A DNA stretch of 64,000 nucleotides from Anaeroplasma bactoclasticum (lineage in GTDB: Bacteria; Bacillota_I; Bacilli_A; Acholeplasmatales; Anaeroplasmataceae), in assembly GCF_003550015.1 (NCBI RefSeq), contig NZ_QXEV01000010.1, forward strand, positions 1 through 64,000, given 5' to 3'. This document shows, one piece after another, positions 44,137 to 53,059 of the stretch (position 1 is the first letter of the stretch; every line of letters starts with the position of its first letter). The position numbers were made by a program, and so were the translations under genes. The notes beneath the pieces were generated by a model, which searched no databases, was not told the origin of the DNA, and was given only the letters and a program-made list of their open reading frames with translations.

Positions 44137-46706
44137 GAAAGCTTATAAGTTTTACTTTTGTATTTTTCGCCTCTTTATTTTTATTTGTTTTGGGAGTTTC
44201 AAATTTTAAAGTAAATGCGGATTCACAAATAAATACATATCTTGAACAGCAAGAAAATGATTCAACTGGAAATGAAACAAAGATTCGTTTCATTTGTACA
44301 ATTGAAAATGTATCAGATTTAAATAGCATTTCTAAAATTACATTTAATTTCTATTTATATAACTATATATCTACAGGTTCTTATTCTGAAAATGGTACAT
44401 ATACGACTACTACAGTATATGACTCTGTAGAAGGAACAAATGGTAAGAATAAAATAGATAATACTTATTATGCAGTATTTACTTTAACAGGTGTGGATAA
44501 ATTTAAAGATTATACTTTATCTACATCTGTAACATTAGATACTAATGTAGGAGATATTACAACAAATGAAGTTACACATACTATTCAAGATAGTGGGGAT
44601 ACCTTCTTTAAGGGAATGGATTCTAGTGCTGTACCAGCATTAGAAGCTGCAGGTGTAACTTATAAGAATGATAATGGGGATGTAGAGGATGTATTTAAGG
44701 TATTAGCTGACCATGGCGTAAACTATATTAGAGTACGTGTTTGGAATGATCCATATTATACAGATTCTAATAATGTAAAGTATAGCTATGGTGGAGGAAA
44801 TTGTGATTTGGCAAATGCCATAGCAATAGGTAAAAGAGCCAATAAATATGGAATGAAGCTACTTGTTGATTTCCATTATTCTGACTTCTGGGCAGATCCT
44901 GAGAAGCAAAAGCTTCCTAAGGCTTGGGAAGGCTATAGCGATAGTCAAATTGTAACTGCAATTTATGATTTTACATATGCATCATTAACTGAAATGAAAG
45001 ATGCAGGTATTGATGTTGGTATGGTTCAGGTTGGAAATGAAACCAATGACGCATTATGTGGTCATATGGGAGATTCCAATATGAGCGCAATTTGTAGCTT
45101 CTTTAATAGTGGATCTTCTGCAGTAAGAGCAGTATACCCAAGTGCACTTGTTGCAGTGCATTTTGCAAATCCATCGAATTATTCTGATTATCAATGGTAT
45201 GCATCTGAGTTAAATAAATATTCTGTTGATTATGATGTCTTTGGTACATCCTATTATCCATATTGGCATGGTTCACTAAATAATTTATCAAAGCTATTAA
45301 GTGAGATTGCAGATACTTATAATAAGGATGTTTGTGTACTTGAAACAGCTTATGCAAATACAGAGGAATATACCGATTCAAGAAGCGATGGCTATAACAA
45401 TACTGTATTTACAAGAGAACAAGAATTAGCTGATAACACAAACTCCTCACTACCTTATGAATTTACTGTAGATGGCCAGAAGAATGCCGTAATTAATTTA
45501 ATGGATACAATCAAGAATAAGACTACTAATGGTCTTGGCGTATTCTATTGGGAAGGTACTTGGATTAAAACACCATCCTCTAGTGCTAGTATCACTAATT
45601 CCTATTCTAATGATTCTGAGGTATATGGTACTGGATGGGGCAATAAGTATGCTTATTATTATGATTCAGCTAACTATAAATTAGAAAATGGTGGATGTGC
45701 TATTGAAAATGAAGCCTTCTTTGATGAAAATGGAAATCCATTTGATTCCTTAAATGCATTTAAGGTTGATGTTTCAAGCGCAATTACTAGAAGTACAGAT
45801 GGATATGCTAGTGCTACATTATGCAATTCCTCTTTTGAGGATGAATCTTTAGATGGCTGGGTATTAAGAAGCTCTGTAGATGGTACTTGGCCAAAGAAGG
45901 ATTATAAAAATGATGGATCTTATGGCCTTTCCTTTGGTAGTAGTTCAAGCTATACATTAGATTTATATCAAGATATTTCTTATATCACTTATGGTACATA
46001 TAGTTTTTCATTAGATGTTATGGGTAATATCTTATCAAGTAATATTTATATCTATGTATCTATTAATGGTGTTAAAACAACAGTATCTGCACCACTTGCT
46101 GGTTGGGATTCATGGAAGACTTATACAGTTACCTTTAGTGCAACTTTAGAAGATACTGTAGAGGTTGGCTTTTATGTAAGTGCATCTGGTATTTGGGGAT
46201 ATATTGATAATGCCAAGCTTGAAAGAGTAGATTCTTCTAGTGGCACAGATGTATCCTTTGTAAATGATATTGAAGATAGTACATTCGATTCCTATTCTAG
46301 TTGGACGATAACACAAAATGTTGCAGTTACCCCTAGTATAAAGACGGATTCTAATGCTACAAATAATACCACTCCATTATTAAATATGTGGGGTGGAAAT
46401 GATATTGGATTAGATTTTTCTATAAGTCAGGATGTATCAGGAAATAATGGTACTGCATCATTTTCTATAGAGATTTCTAGTGGTTCTTATTCGGGTTGTG
46501 AGATATATGCGTATATATCTGTTAATGGAAATGTTACTAAGGGCCAAACTGTTACAGCTACCAATGGCTGGGATGTTTGGCAAACAATATCTGTATCTAA
46601 TGTTAGTGTTAAGGATACGGATACAGTAATTGTTGGATTATATGTAAAAATATCTGACAATAATTCATGGATCTATATAGATAATGCAACCCTTTCTATA
46701 AGCTAA
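44133..46706 (+). CDS. Secreted GH53 endo-beta-1,4-galactanase with carbohydrate-binding-like modules
   Basis: 857 aa. A signal peptide (MRKLISFTFVFFASLFLF...NADS) is followed by a beta-rich N-terminal domain (about 35-150). The GH53 barrel covers about 155-540: [46 protein letters not shown], acid/base Glu303 in VQVGNETND and nucleophile Glu404 in VLETAYA. Two C-terminal beta-sandwich modules (about 570-700 and 715-857; NSSFEDESLDGW, YIDNAKLERV; STFDSYSSW, YIDNATLSIS) look like CBM61/CBM4_9-type galactan binders. It cuts pectic beta-1,4-galactan outside the cell. No LPXTG anchor is present. Translation is coupled to the 45-aa peptide. Confidence 0.9.
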   Translation: MRKLISFTFVFFASLFLFVLGVSNFKVNADSQINTYLEQQENDSTGNETKIRFICTIENVSDLNSISKITFNFYLYNYISTGSYSENGTYTTTTVYDSVEGTNGKNKIDNTYYAVFTLTGVDKFKDYTLSTSVTLDTNVGDITTNEVTHTIQDSGDTFFKGMDSSAVPALEAAGVTYKNDNGDVEDVFKVLADHGVNYIRVRVWNDPYYTDSNNVKYSYGGGNCDLANAIAIGKRANKYGMKLLVDFHYSDFWADPEKQKLPKAWEGYSDSQIVTAIYDFTYASLTEMKDAGIDVGMVQVGNETNDALCGHMGDSNMSAICSFFNSGSSAVRAVYPSALVAVHFANPSNYSDYQWYASELNKYSVDYDVFGTSYYPYWHGSLNNLSKLLSEIADTYNKDVCVLETAYANTEEYTDSRSDGYNNTVFTREQELADNTNSSLPYEFTVDGQKNAVINLMDTIKNKTTNGLGVFYWEGTWIKTPSSSASITNSYSNDSEVYGTGWGNKYAYYYDSANYKLENGGCAIENEAFFDENGNPFDSLNAFKVDVSSAITRSTDGYASATLCNSSFEDESLDGWVLRSSVDGTWPKKDYKNDGSYGLSFGSSSSYTLDLYQDISYITYGTYSFSLDVMGNILSSNIYIYVSINGVKTTVSAPLAGWDSWKTYTVTFSATLEDTVEVGFYVSASGIWGYIDNAKLERVDSSSGTDVSFVNDIEDSTFDSYSSWTITQNVAVTPSIKTDSNATNNTTPLLNMWGGNDIGLDFSISQDVSGNNGTASFSIEISSGSYSGCEIYAYISVNGNVTKGQTVTATNGWDVWQTISVSNVSVKDTDTVIVGLYVKISDNNSWIYIDNATLSIS

Positions 46707-46711
46707 ATATT

Positions 46712-46752
46712 AAAAATAGGTAGGAATTTTAAAATTCTTGCCTATTTTTTTA
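46712..46752 (+). terminator. Rho-independent terminator after GH53
   Basis: AAATAGGTAGGAATT TTAAA AATTCTTGCCTATTT stem with G-U pairs and a T run. Confidence 0.78.
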
Positions 46753-46811
46753 TTTTCTTTTAATTTTTTTATATTTTCTTCCTATTTATTATTATGAAAG
46801 GTGGAAAACAT

Positions 46812-47450
46812 ATGAAAAAGAAATTTGTTATTTTATTTTTAATTTTTTATTTTTTCTTTGGCATATCGGCATTAAAGGGATATGCAGAAGAATCTTCGGA
46901 TTATTTATCCTATAGTGAGATTATGCTGTCTTCTGGAAAATTAATTAGGTATTACACACAAGAAGAATACGAACAATTAATTAAAAAAACAGAAGGGGGC
47001 TATTGGATGGATATATTAGTTATCATAGATAATAAGGCAGTTGATGGGTCTTATATATCGAATACCTTATATAGTGTAGAAAATACATCGAAAACAGCAA
47101 TTGAATATAATTTAGAATATTCTATTGAAACGAATAATAAGGTATCCTTCCAAACGAGTGAATCCTTATCAGCTTCTGGAGGTGGAACAATTAAAAAGGT
47201 AAAAGTTGAGTGTGCGGCCAAGGCATCTATTGATTATTCAACTACTACCTCAACTTCGGTAAAAGAAAAAAGAACTATGAAGCTAACTATAGAACCAGAT
47301 AGTAGATTAATTGTTTATTTGACTGGTGAGGTAACAGTTACCAATGGAGTTTGTGCAGTTTATTATTGGTGGGTTAGAGCTTACGTTGGGGCTTTTGAAT
47401 TTGTCACATTAAAGAGTCAGTTTTCAAAAATGGAGAAAAGAAGCATATGA
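46812..47450 (+). CDS. Secreted beta-rich protein, possible aerolysin/ETX-MTX2-like
   Basis: 212 aa. ATG 46812 follows AAAGGTGGA; ATG 46794 is less well placed. The signal peptide ends near GYAEES (about 25-28). The mature protein is strand-rich and Ser/Thr-rich: NTSKTAIEYNLEYSI, then SFQTSESLSASGGGT, then KASIDYSTTTSTSVKEK, then MKLTIEPDSRLIVYLTG. This order (NTS...YS, amphipathic Ser/Thr hairpin, Ser/Thr strands, then an x-I-x-P-x-S strand) recalls the pore-forming domain of ETX/MTX2 toxins. The similarity is by pattern only. It overlaps the next gene by 4 bases and sits ahead of an ABC transporter. Confidence 0.45.
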   Translation: MKKKFVILFLIFYFFFGISALKGYAEESSDYLSYSEIMLSSGKLIRYYTQEEYEQLIKKTEGGYWMDILVIIDNKAVDGSYISNTLYSVENTSKTAIEYNLEYSIETNNKVSFQTSESLSASGGGTIKKVKVECAAKASIDYSTTTSTSVKEKRTMKLTIEPDSRLIVYLTGEVTVTNGVCAVYYWWVRAYVGAFEFVTLKSQFSKMEKRSI

Positions 47451-48304
47451 AAAAAGGAATTATAATTATCTTTTTTACATTAATAGGCTTAATTACTTTC
47501 ATATTCATTTATTCAAATAATAAGCTTACTGTATTTGATTATTATTCTCCATATGAATCAAAGGCATATGTGAATAATAAGGATAGAGAGATGTCTTTTG
47601 ATATTTATACAAAGGAAAAGGATTCCTTACTTTTAAATAAGGATATGAATACCTATACCCTATATTTAGATGATTTATCTATTGTGCTTGAGGATATAAG
47701 AATATCCTCCTTTGATTTAGGAGATTATTATTTGATTAGGGTATATTCTTTGATGCCTGGTTTTAGTGATATGGAATATAAATCAGAAGAATGTAATTTA
47801 GAAATTAAGAATCCTAAATATACAGTAAAGCTTAAATATGGCAAAATATCCTTTTTAAAGGAGGATGCTTATCCTTTAGCTTCCATATCTGGTTTATATG
47901 GAAGCTATAGCTATATGAATGGAATATTAATTATGAGTGGAATTAATATTATTTTAAGTAATCATTTTTCATATTTAGGAAGCATAAGAATTGGGAATAC
48001 CTGTTTTGGAACATTATCTAGTGCTATTTTTGATTTACAAATGGAAAATATTTGTGATATCACAAAAATTATTCCATCCTATAATCCTAAAAAAGTAGAA
48101 AAGGATCATATTATTGGTTTAGAATCTAATACATTATTTATCCCCTTAGGTTATAAAGAAATCACTTTATTAAGAAGTGGATATATCATGCTGACATTAG
48201 ATGATAAAACATATTATATTGACACCTTTGATTTTATGACCAATGCATATGATTTTAATGATTATAAGGATATGATGATAAAAGGAGAGGTTATCTATGC
48301 TTGA
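47447..48304 (+). CDS. Membrane-anchored protein of unknown function (285 aa)
   Basis: A single N-terminal transmembrane segment (about 4-23, IIIIFFTLIGLITFIFIY) leaves a 260-residue beta-rich domain, probably outside the membrane. No lipobox Cys and no motif recognised. It overlaps both the preceding secreted protein gene (ATGA) and the following ATPase gene (8 bases). In such a cluster it may be an immunity protein, an adaptor or a partner of the secreted protein; none is proven. Confidence 0.6.
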   Translation: MKKGIIIIFFTLIGLITFIFIYSNNKLTVFDYYSPYESKAYVNNKDREMSFDIYTKEKDSLLLNKDMNTYTLYLDDLSIVLEDIRISSFDLGDYYLIRVYSLMPGFSDMEYKSEECNLEIKNPKYTVKLKYGKISFLKEDAYPLASISGLYGSYSYMNGILIMSGINIILSNHFSYLGSIRIGNTCFGTLSSAIFDLQMENICDITKIIPSYNPKKVEKDHIIGLESNTLFIPLGYKEITLLRSGYIMLTLDDKTYYIDTFDFMTNAYDFNDYKDMMIKGEVIYA

Positions 48305-48902
48305 GCTTATCACTGTTGAAAAGAAATATAAGGATCATACGGTATTTTCTAATATGACCTTATCCTTCAAGGAAGGGAATCTATATATATTACAAGGAGT
48401 GAATGGTAGTGGTAAATCTACCATTTTAAAGCTTATTGCAGGTATTGCATATAAAACATCAGGTAAAATTATGAAATCTGGTAGTGTTTCTTTTTTACCA
48501 GATAAGTTTACATTTCCTAAGCTTATGAGAGTAAAAAGCTATTTGATGGAGGTTTTTTCTTTTGTTAAAGATAAGAATAAACTATACACAGATTTAATTT
48601 CTTTATATCAAATACCAAATAAACGAATCGGAGATTTATCAAAAGGAAATTTAGAAAAGCTTGGTATATTACAAATATTAAATACTCCTGCAGATATCTA
48701 TTTACTTGATGAACCATTAGATGGATTAGATGATTTTGCAAAAAAGATATTAAGGGATGAGATTAAAAATAAGCTTAAGGAAAATAAAATAGTAATATTA
48801 TCCTTGCATAATAAAACCTATTTTAATGAGCTTAATCCAATCATTATAGAAATAAAGGAGGGCATGGTAAATGAAAAGAAGAAAAGAAAAGAAGCTAATT
48901 AG
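48297..48902 (+). CDS. ABC transporter ATPase subunit
   Basis: 201 aa. Walker A is GVNGSGKST (about 36-44). The signature is LSKGNLEK in place of LSGGQ, still plausible. Walker B is IYLLDEPLDGLD, and the switch His is in LSLHNKTY. It is short, typical of ATPases paired with small permeases in export or self-resistance systems. The start lies 8 bases inside the upstream gene and its end overlaps the permease gene by 32 bases. Confidence 0.87.
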   Translation: MLELITVEKKYKDHTVFSNMTLSFKEGNLYILQGVNGSGKSTILKLIAGIAYKTSGKIMKSGSVSFLPDKFTFPKLMRVKSYLMEVFSFVKDKNKLYTDLISLYQIPNKRIGDLSKGNLEKLGILQILNTPADIYLLDEPLDGLDDFAKKILRDEIKNKLKENKIVILSLHNKTYFNELNPIIIEIKEGMVNEKKKRKEAN

Positions 48903-49614
48903 CTTAACTTCCCTATATTTGAATTACACATTTCAAAAAGCAACAATCCTAGTATTTAGTATATCCTTAGCATTCATGGTAATTGCATTAATTGTCATTG
49001 CAAATCCAATGTATGATAGAAATAGCTATTTATTAAGCCCAGAATCCTATCATCAGGTATATTTTAATGGGGCATTATTTGTAATAAATCTATTTAATGG
49101 AATAATTATTACAACTATATCTATATTACTATTTTTACAAAGCAATTCCTTTGATGCGTTATTCTTACCAAACACGAAAAGAAGTATGCTGTTATCTATA
49201 AAGATATTAGCTAGTGTAATATTATTCTTATTATTATCTTTATTTGAATTTGTTTTATTATATGGAATACCTCTATTCTTATATAGCTCCTATAAAATGG
49301 ATATATCCTCTATGCTCACAATTTTGTATCTATTTTTAGGTATGATATTTGATTTTTCAATATCCATAATTCTATCTATTTTAGTTCCAACAATATTTTC
49401 TCCTATGATTGTTTTATTCATTTCTTTAGTAAAAAATATGATATCTACAACCTTCTTTAGTATAAAGGAAGTAATATCTGAAATATTACCCTTACTTACT
49501 TATAACAATGGTATTATTATGATGCCAAGTGTATATATAATTCCAATATTTTCATTATTGTTTTTGTTCATTTATTATTTACTATATAATATCAGAGATA
49601 TTAAAATATCCTAA
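48871..49614 (+). CDS. ABC transporter permease (six-helix)
   Basis: 247 aa with about six hydrophobic segments (near 27-48, 68-92, 108-133, 145-165, 170-190, 220-240) and a Lys/Arg-rich N-terminus. There is no EAA loop, so it is export-type rather than import-type. It overlaps the ATPase gene by 32 bases, in a different frame, which strongly implies co-translation. It probably forms the membrane channel used by the ATPase to move the secreted protein, a peptide or a toxic compound. Confidence 0.7.
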   Translation: MKRRKEKKLISLTSLYLNYTFQKATILVFSISLAFMVIALIVIANPMYDRNSYLLSPESYHQVYFNGALFVINLFNGIIITTISILLFLQSNSFDALFLPNTKRSMLLSIKILASVILFLLLSLFEFVLLYGIPLFLYSSYKMDISSMLTILYLFLGMIFDFSISIILSILVPTIFSPMIVLFISLVKNMISTTFFSIKEVISEILPLLTYNNGIIMMPSVYIIPIFSLLFLFIYYLLYNIRDIKIS

Positions 49615-49678
49615 TTGTGTCTTATTTACTCGTTTTCACAAGTTTTTATAACTGTTTTCATACTTGTTTCAGTAATAT

Positions 49679-49702
49679 TTTCGTAAACATTTCGAGTTTC
49701 GT
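49679..49702. promoter_or_regulatory. TTTCG-type repeats upstream of galK
   Basis: TTTCGT (49679-49684), TTTCGA (about 49690-49695) and TTTCGT (about 49697-49702) occur roughly every 9-11 bases ahead of the -35 element. Confidence 0.35.
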
Positions 49703-49720
49703 TTCAATGCTTGAATTTGA

Positions 49721-49749
49721 TTGAATAATACTTGAAAATCTCATATAAT
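49721..49749 (+). promoter_or_regulatory. Promoter of the galK-led operon
   Basis: TTGAAT (49721-49726), 17 bases, TATAAT (49744-49749), then GGAGG before the ATG at 49799. Confidence 0.65.
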
Positions 49750-49798
49750 TTCAGTGGTTATCAAATGACTGGAAAGTATAAATTTATGGAGGAAATTT

Positions 49799-50965
49799 AT
49801 GAGAGAAAAGCTAATAGAGGGATACAAAAAAGCTTTTGGGGCTAAACCAAGTGAGCTATATTTCTCACCAGGTAGAGTAAACATTATTGGTGAGCATATT
49901 GATTATAATGGTGGTAAGGTTTTACCTATGGGTATTAGCCTTGGCATTTATGGTGCATTAACATGGAGAAATGATTCTTTATGTAGATGTGTTTCTGAAG
50001 GATTCAATCATGAAGCAATTTATGAATTTGATTTAAAGGGCTATAGTGAATCCGATGATTTTACAAAATATGTTAAGGGCGTTATTTATGTTTTAACAAA
50101 ATATAAGAATGCAAAAATAGATTATGGATTTGATTTATATATGACATCAACCCTACCTGCATCTTCTGGATTATCCTCTAGTGCAGCACTAGAGCTATTA
50201 ATTAGCCATATAGTAAATGATGAATATAAGCTTGGGCTTTCGAATTTAGATTGTGTATTAATGAGCCAAGCTGCAGAAAGAGAATATGCACATGTAAACT
50301 GTGGTATTATGGACCAGTTCGCTATCGGTATGAGTGAAAAGAATAAGGTAATACTTTTAGATTGTGCAACTGTAGATTATGAATATTTTGATTTCAAGCT
50401 AGATGGAGCTACATTAGTTATCATCAATACTTGTAAGCCAAGAAATTTATCTGAATCTAAATATAATGAAAGAAGAGCAGAGTGTGAGGCTGCCTTAGAG
50501 GTATTAAAGGCTAAATATGGCAAGGAAACACTTTGTGAATATACTATGGAAGAGCTTGATTCTGTAAAGGATAAACTTTCAGATAATTTATATAGAAGAG
50601 CTCGTCATGCAATTACAGAAGAATTAAGAGTTGAAGAGGCTACAAAGGCTATGGCTGAGGGTAGACTATCTGACTTAGGTAAATTATTAAATGGCTCTCA
50701 TAAGTCCTTAAAGGAGGATTATGAGGTAACTGGATTACACTTAGATACAATCGCAGAGGAATTACAGAAGTCTCCAATTGTTTTAGGCGCTAGAATGACT
50801 GGTGCTGGCTTTGGTGGATGTGCAATCGCACTTGTTGCTTCAACAGATTCTAAGGTAATTAATAAGCTTATGGATGATACAAATGAAATCTACCATGAAA
50901 AGACTGGTATTTATTATAAGTATTATTATTGTGAATCTTCCGATAAAACGGGAAGAATGGAATAG
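49799..50965 (+). CDS. galK: Galactokinase
   Basis: 388 aa. It phosphorylates galactose to galactose-1-phosphate, the entry to the Leloir pathway. The GHMP-kinase signature GRVNIIGEHIDYNGG (about 22-36), the ATP loop LPASSGLSSSAALEL (about 117-131) and the C-terminal GARMTGAGFGGCAIAL match GalK. The Asp of CGIMDQFAIGM is the expected catalytic base. It is the first gene of a unit with the 600-aa unknown protein and the cytoplasmic GH53, so its galactose probably comes from galactan. Confidence 0.95.
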   Translation: MREKLIEGYKKAFGAKPSELYFSPGRVNIIGEHIDYNGGKVLPMGISLGIYGALTWRNDSLCRCVSEGFNHEAIYEFDLKGYSESDDFTKYVKGVIYVLTKYKNAKIDYGFDLYMTSTLPASSGLSSSAALELLISHIVNDEYKLGLSNLDCVLMSQAAEREYAHVNCGIMDQFAIGMSEKNKVILLDCATVDYEYFDFKLDGATLVIINTCKPRNLSESKYNERRAECEAALEVLKAKYGKETLCEYTMEELDSVKDKLSDNLYRRARHAITEELRVEEATKAMAEGRLSDLGKLLNGSHKSLKEDYEVTGLHLDTIAEELQKSPIVLGARMTGAGFGGCAIALVASTDSKVINKLMDDTNEIYHEKTGIYYKYYYCESSDKTGRME

Positions 50966-51021
50966 GTATAACGTCATAAGACTTTATATAAAACGAGGAA
51001 TATAGAAAGGTATTTTAAATT

Positions 51022-52824
51022 ATGGAGAACAAATTTGTAGTAAATATCATTCATCGTCCTGAATTATCCCCTGAATACGCTGAAAAGGTTGGCGGAAAAA
51101 AGGGCTTAAAGGATGAATCATTAGATATTTTTATCTTCCAGCAGGAAATGGCTCATAAGTATGGCTTAAAAACAACTATTCAGATTACTTATGCATCTCT
51201 TTTCTCTGATAAGATTTGTGAAATGGCAAAGGAGCACCATGAAAAATATGGTGATGAAATTGGTGTATCCTTACTAGGATTACCTTGTAAGGAATTTAAA
51301 GAAAAATATAAAACAGAGGATTTCTGTATTTGGATGTTTGATGATGCAACAAAAGCAGAAATCATCGATGATGTATTTGGATTATTCTATAAGAAATTTG
51401 GATTCTACCCAGAATCTACAGGCTCTTATTTCCTAGATGCATATTGTATTAATTACATTAAGGAGCATTATCCTACAGTAAAATGTGCAGTTGCAACATG
51501 CTGGGAGGAAGGCCCTAAGGCATACCATACATGTAATAACTCCTGGTATACATTTATGGATGGTGGTCCATGGAACCCATGGATTCCATCAAAGATTAAT
51601 TCTCATTGCCCTGCATCTTGTGAAGCAGATGACTCTGGAATTGTTGCAATTCCACATTTAAGCCGTGATTTAATGGCATGCTTTGATGGTAATGGCTCTA
51701 ACTTTGGTACTCATCCACAGAATGTATTACGTGGTATGATTTACTATAAGGATAAGGGTACTTGGGAATATCCATATTTATATAACCTAATTGATCAGTT
51801 TAGACATTTAGCTAAATATAATAATGGTTATGCATATAATATGATGTTTGTAGGACCAGGCTGGTTAAACCGTAAGGGTAGATGGGAAGCTCCATATGAG
51901 CTTTTAGCTAAGTCCTATGAGGATGGTATGAAGTATTATGGTAAATTAAAGAAGGAAGGCAAGCTATTAGATTTAACAATGGCTGAATTTGCTGATTTCT
52001 ATAGAGGATGCCATCCAAACTATAATACTGGTGAATGTGCACTTTGGAAGGATATTTTATATGGATCTAATAAGGAATTATTCTGGTATGCAGACCCATA
52101 TATTCGTACATGCTTAGACTTTAACCAGGGTGGTGCAATGATTGACTTACGTCCATATGTTGCAAGAATCCCTCAAAAGATTGGTATTGGTACAGAAAAT
52201 GTATATGATGCATCCTATCCATATTTAATTCAAATTAACTACCGTGCTGGTTTCTTTACACATTATGCAGGTGCAGGTACTATTAAGTCTTGTAAGGTAT
52301 CTTATAAGGGAGAAGAAACTGACCTATGTCTATGCCGTACTATGGCAAAATATGAGCATGTTGATGGTGGTGTTAAAATTACTGCAGACCCTGTAACTGT
52401 TACTTTAGCTGATAAAGATATTACTATTGAATCTATCTTCACATTTGTAGAAGGTACAGGTGAGGTTATTGCTGAACGTAATATCTTAACTGATTTAGAG
52501 GGTGAAGAGGTTACATTAACTGAATATATTACTGCAGGATATGGCACGACAGAATATCAGCAGGATTTAACTCATGTATTACTTGGAGTAGATCAGGATA
52601 ATATGCTATATGGCTTTAAGGGTAGAAAGATTACTAAGACTTGTGCTAAGGAAGCCTATATTATCGTTCCTGAAATCCAGACAAGAATTGTTATGTCTGG
52701 TGATGTTAATGAATATGAGGTAGAAGAAGGTATTGCCTTCTCCCCTGTATTCCGTATTGCATTACGTAAAACAGTTAAGAATGGAGGAATGAAGACATGT
52801 CTCAGTCTACAAAAGGCAAATTAA
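51022..52824 (+). CDS. Unrecognised 600-aa cytoplasmic protein in the galactan locus
   Basis: No signal peptide or transmembrane segment. The N-terminal part (about 1-330) has alternating strands and helices, with KYGLKTTIQITYASLF, GDEIGVSLLGLP, CIWMFDDATKAEIIDD and FGFYPESTGSYFLDAY, like a GH57 or NodB-type (beta/alpha) barrel. The middle is rich in Trp/Tyr/Asn/His (SWYTFMDGGPWNPWIPSK, FVGPGWLNRKGRW), as in sugar-binding active sites. The last 200 residues form a beta sandwich. I do not recognise the family. It sits between galactokinase and a cytosolic GH53, and no GH2/GH42 beta-galactosidase is nearby. A new glycosidase or phosphorylase acting on galacto-oligosaccharides is a fair inference. 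A small zinc-ribbon gene overlaps its end by 28 bases. Confidence 0.5.
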   Translation: MENKFVVNIIHRPELSPEYAEKVGGKKGLKDESLDIFIFQQEMAHKYGLKTTIQITYASLFSDKICEMAKEHHEKYGDEIGVSLLGLPCKEFKEKYKTEDFCIWMFDDATKAEIIDDVFGLFYKKFGFYPESTGSYFLDAYCINYIKEHYPTVKCAVATCWEEGPKAYHTCNNSWYTFMDGGPWNPWIPSKINSHCPASCEADDSGIVAIPHLSRDLMACFDGNGSNFGTHPQNVLRGMIYYKDKGTWEYPYLYNLIDQFRHLAKYNNGYAYNMMFVGPGWLNRKGRWEAPYELLAKSYEDGMKYYGKLKKEGKLLDLTMAEFADFYRGCHPNYNTGECALWKDILYGSNKELFWYADPYIRTCLDFNQGGAMIDLRPYVARIPQKIGIGTENVYDASYPYLIQINYRAGFFTHYAGAGTIKSCKVSYKGEETDLCLCRTMAKYEHVDGGVKITADPVTVTLADKDITIESIFTFVEGTGEVIAERNILTDLEGEEVTLTEYITAGYGTTEYQQDLTHVLLGVDQDNMLYGFKGRKITKTCAKEAYIIVPEIQTRIVMSGDVNEYEVEEGIAFSPVFRIALRKTVKNGGMKTCLSLQKAN

Positions 52825-53057
52825 ATTTCCGTTGTCCATCATGCTTTATGCGTGATATCGACATGGATATGTTCTTTGATGAAGAAAAAAAGGAGTATTA
52901 CTGCTTAAGATGCGGTTTTACTGGCAGTGAGGCTGATGTTGAAAGACTAAATGAGCAGGCGAGATATCGTTATAAGCTTATGAAGTATAGAGTTGTTGAT
53001 TTTGGAGAAGATAATGAGCCAATAAAGGTAGAACCTCATAAGGCTGGTGAACAATAA
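52797..53057 (+). CDS. Small zinc-ribbon protein (86 aa)
   Basis: The ATG at 52797 lies 9 bases after GGAGG inside the preceding gene, overlapping it by 28 bases. Two C-x2-C pairs, CPSC (about 13-16) and CLRC (about 36-39), make a zinc ribbon, with MDMFFDEEKKEYY between them. The rest is charged. It could bind nucleic acid or act as a small partner of the 600-aa protein. The GH53 gene starts two bases after its stop. Family unknown. Confidence 0.6.
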   Translation: MSQSTKGKLNFRCPSCFMRDIDMDMFFDEEKKEYYCLRCGFTGSEADVERLNEQARYRYKLMKYRVVDFGEDNEPIKVEPHKAGEQ

Positions 53058-53059
53058 TC

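Noticed and set aside
44133-46706. Cell-wall anchor (LPXTG) on the first galactanase
   Set aside because: The protein ends in a beta-strand module with no LPXTG, hydrophobic helix or basic tail.
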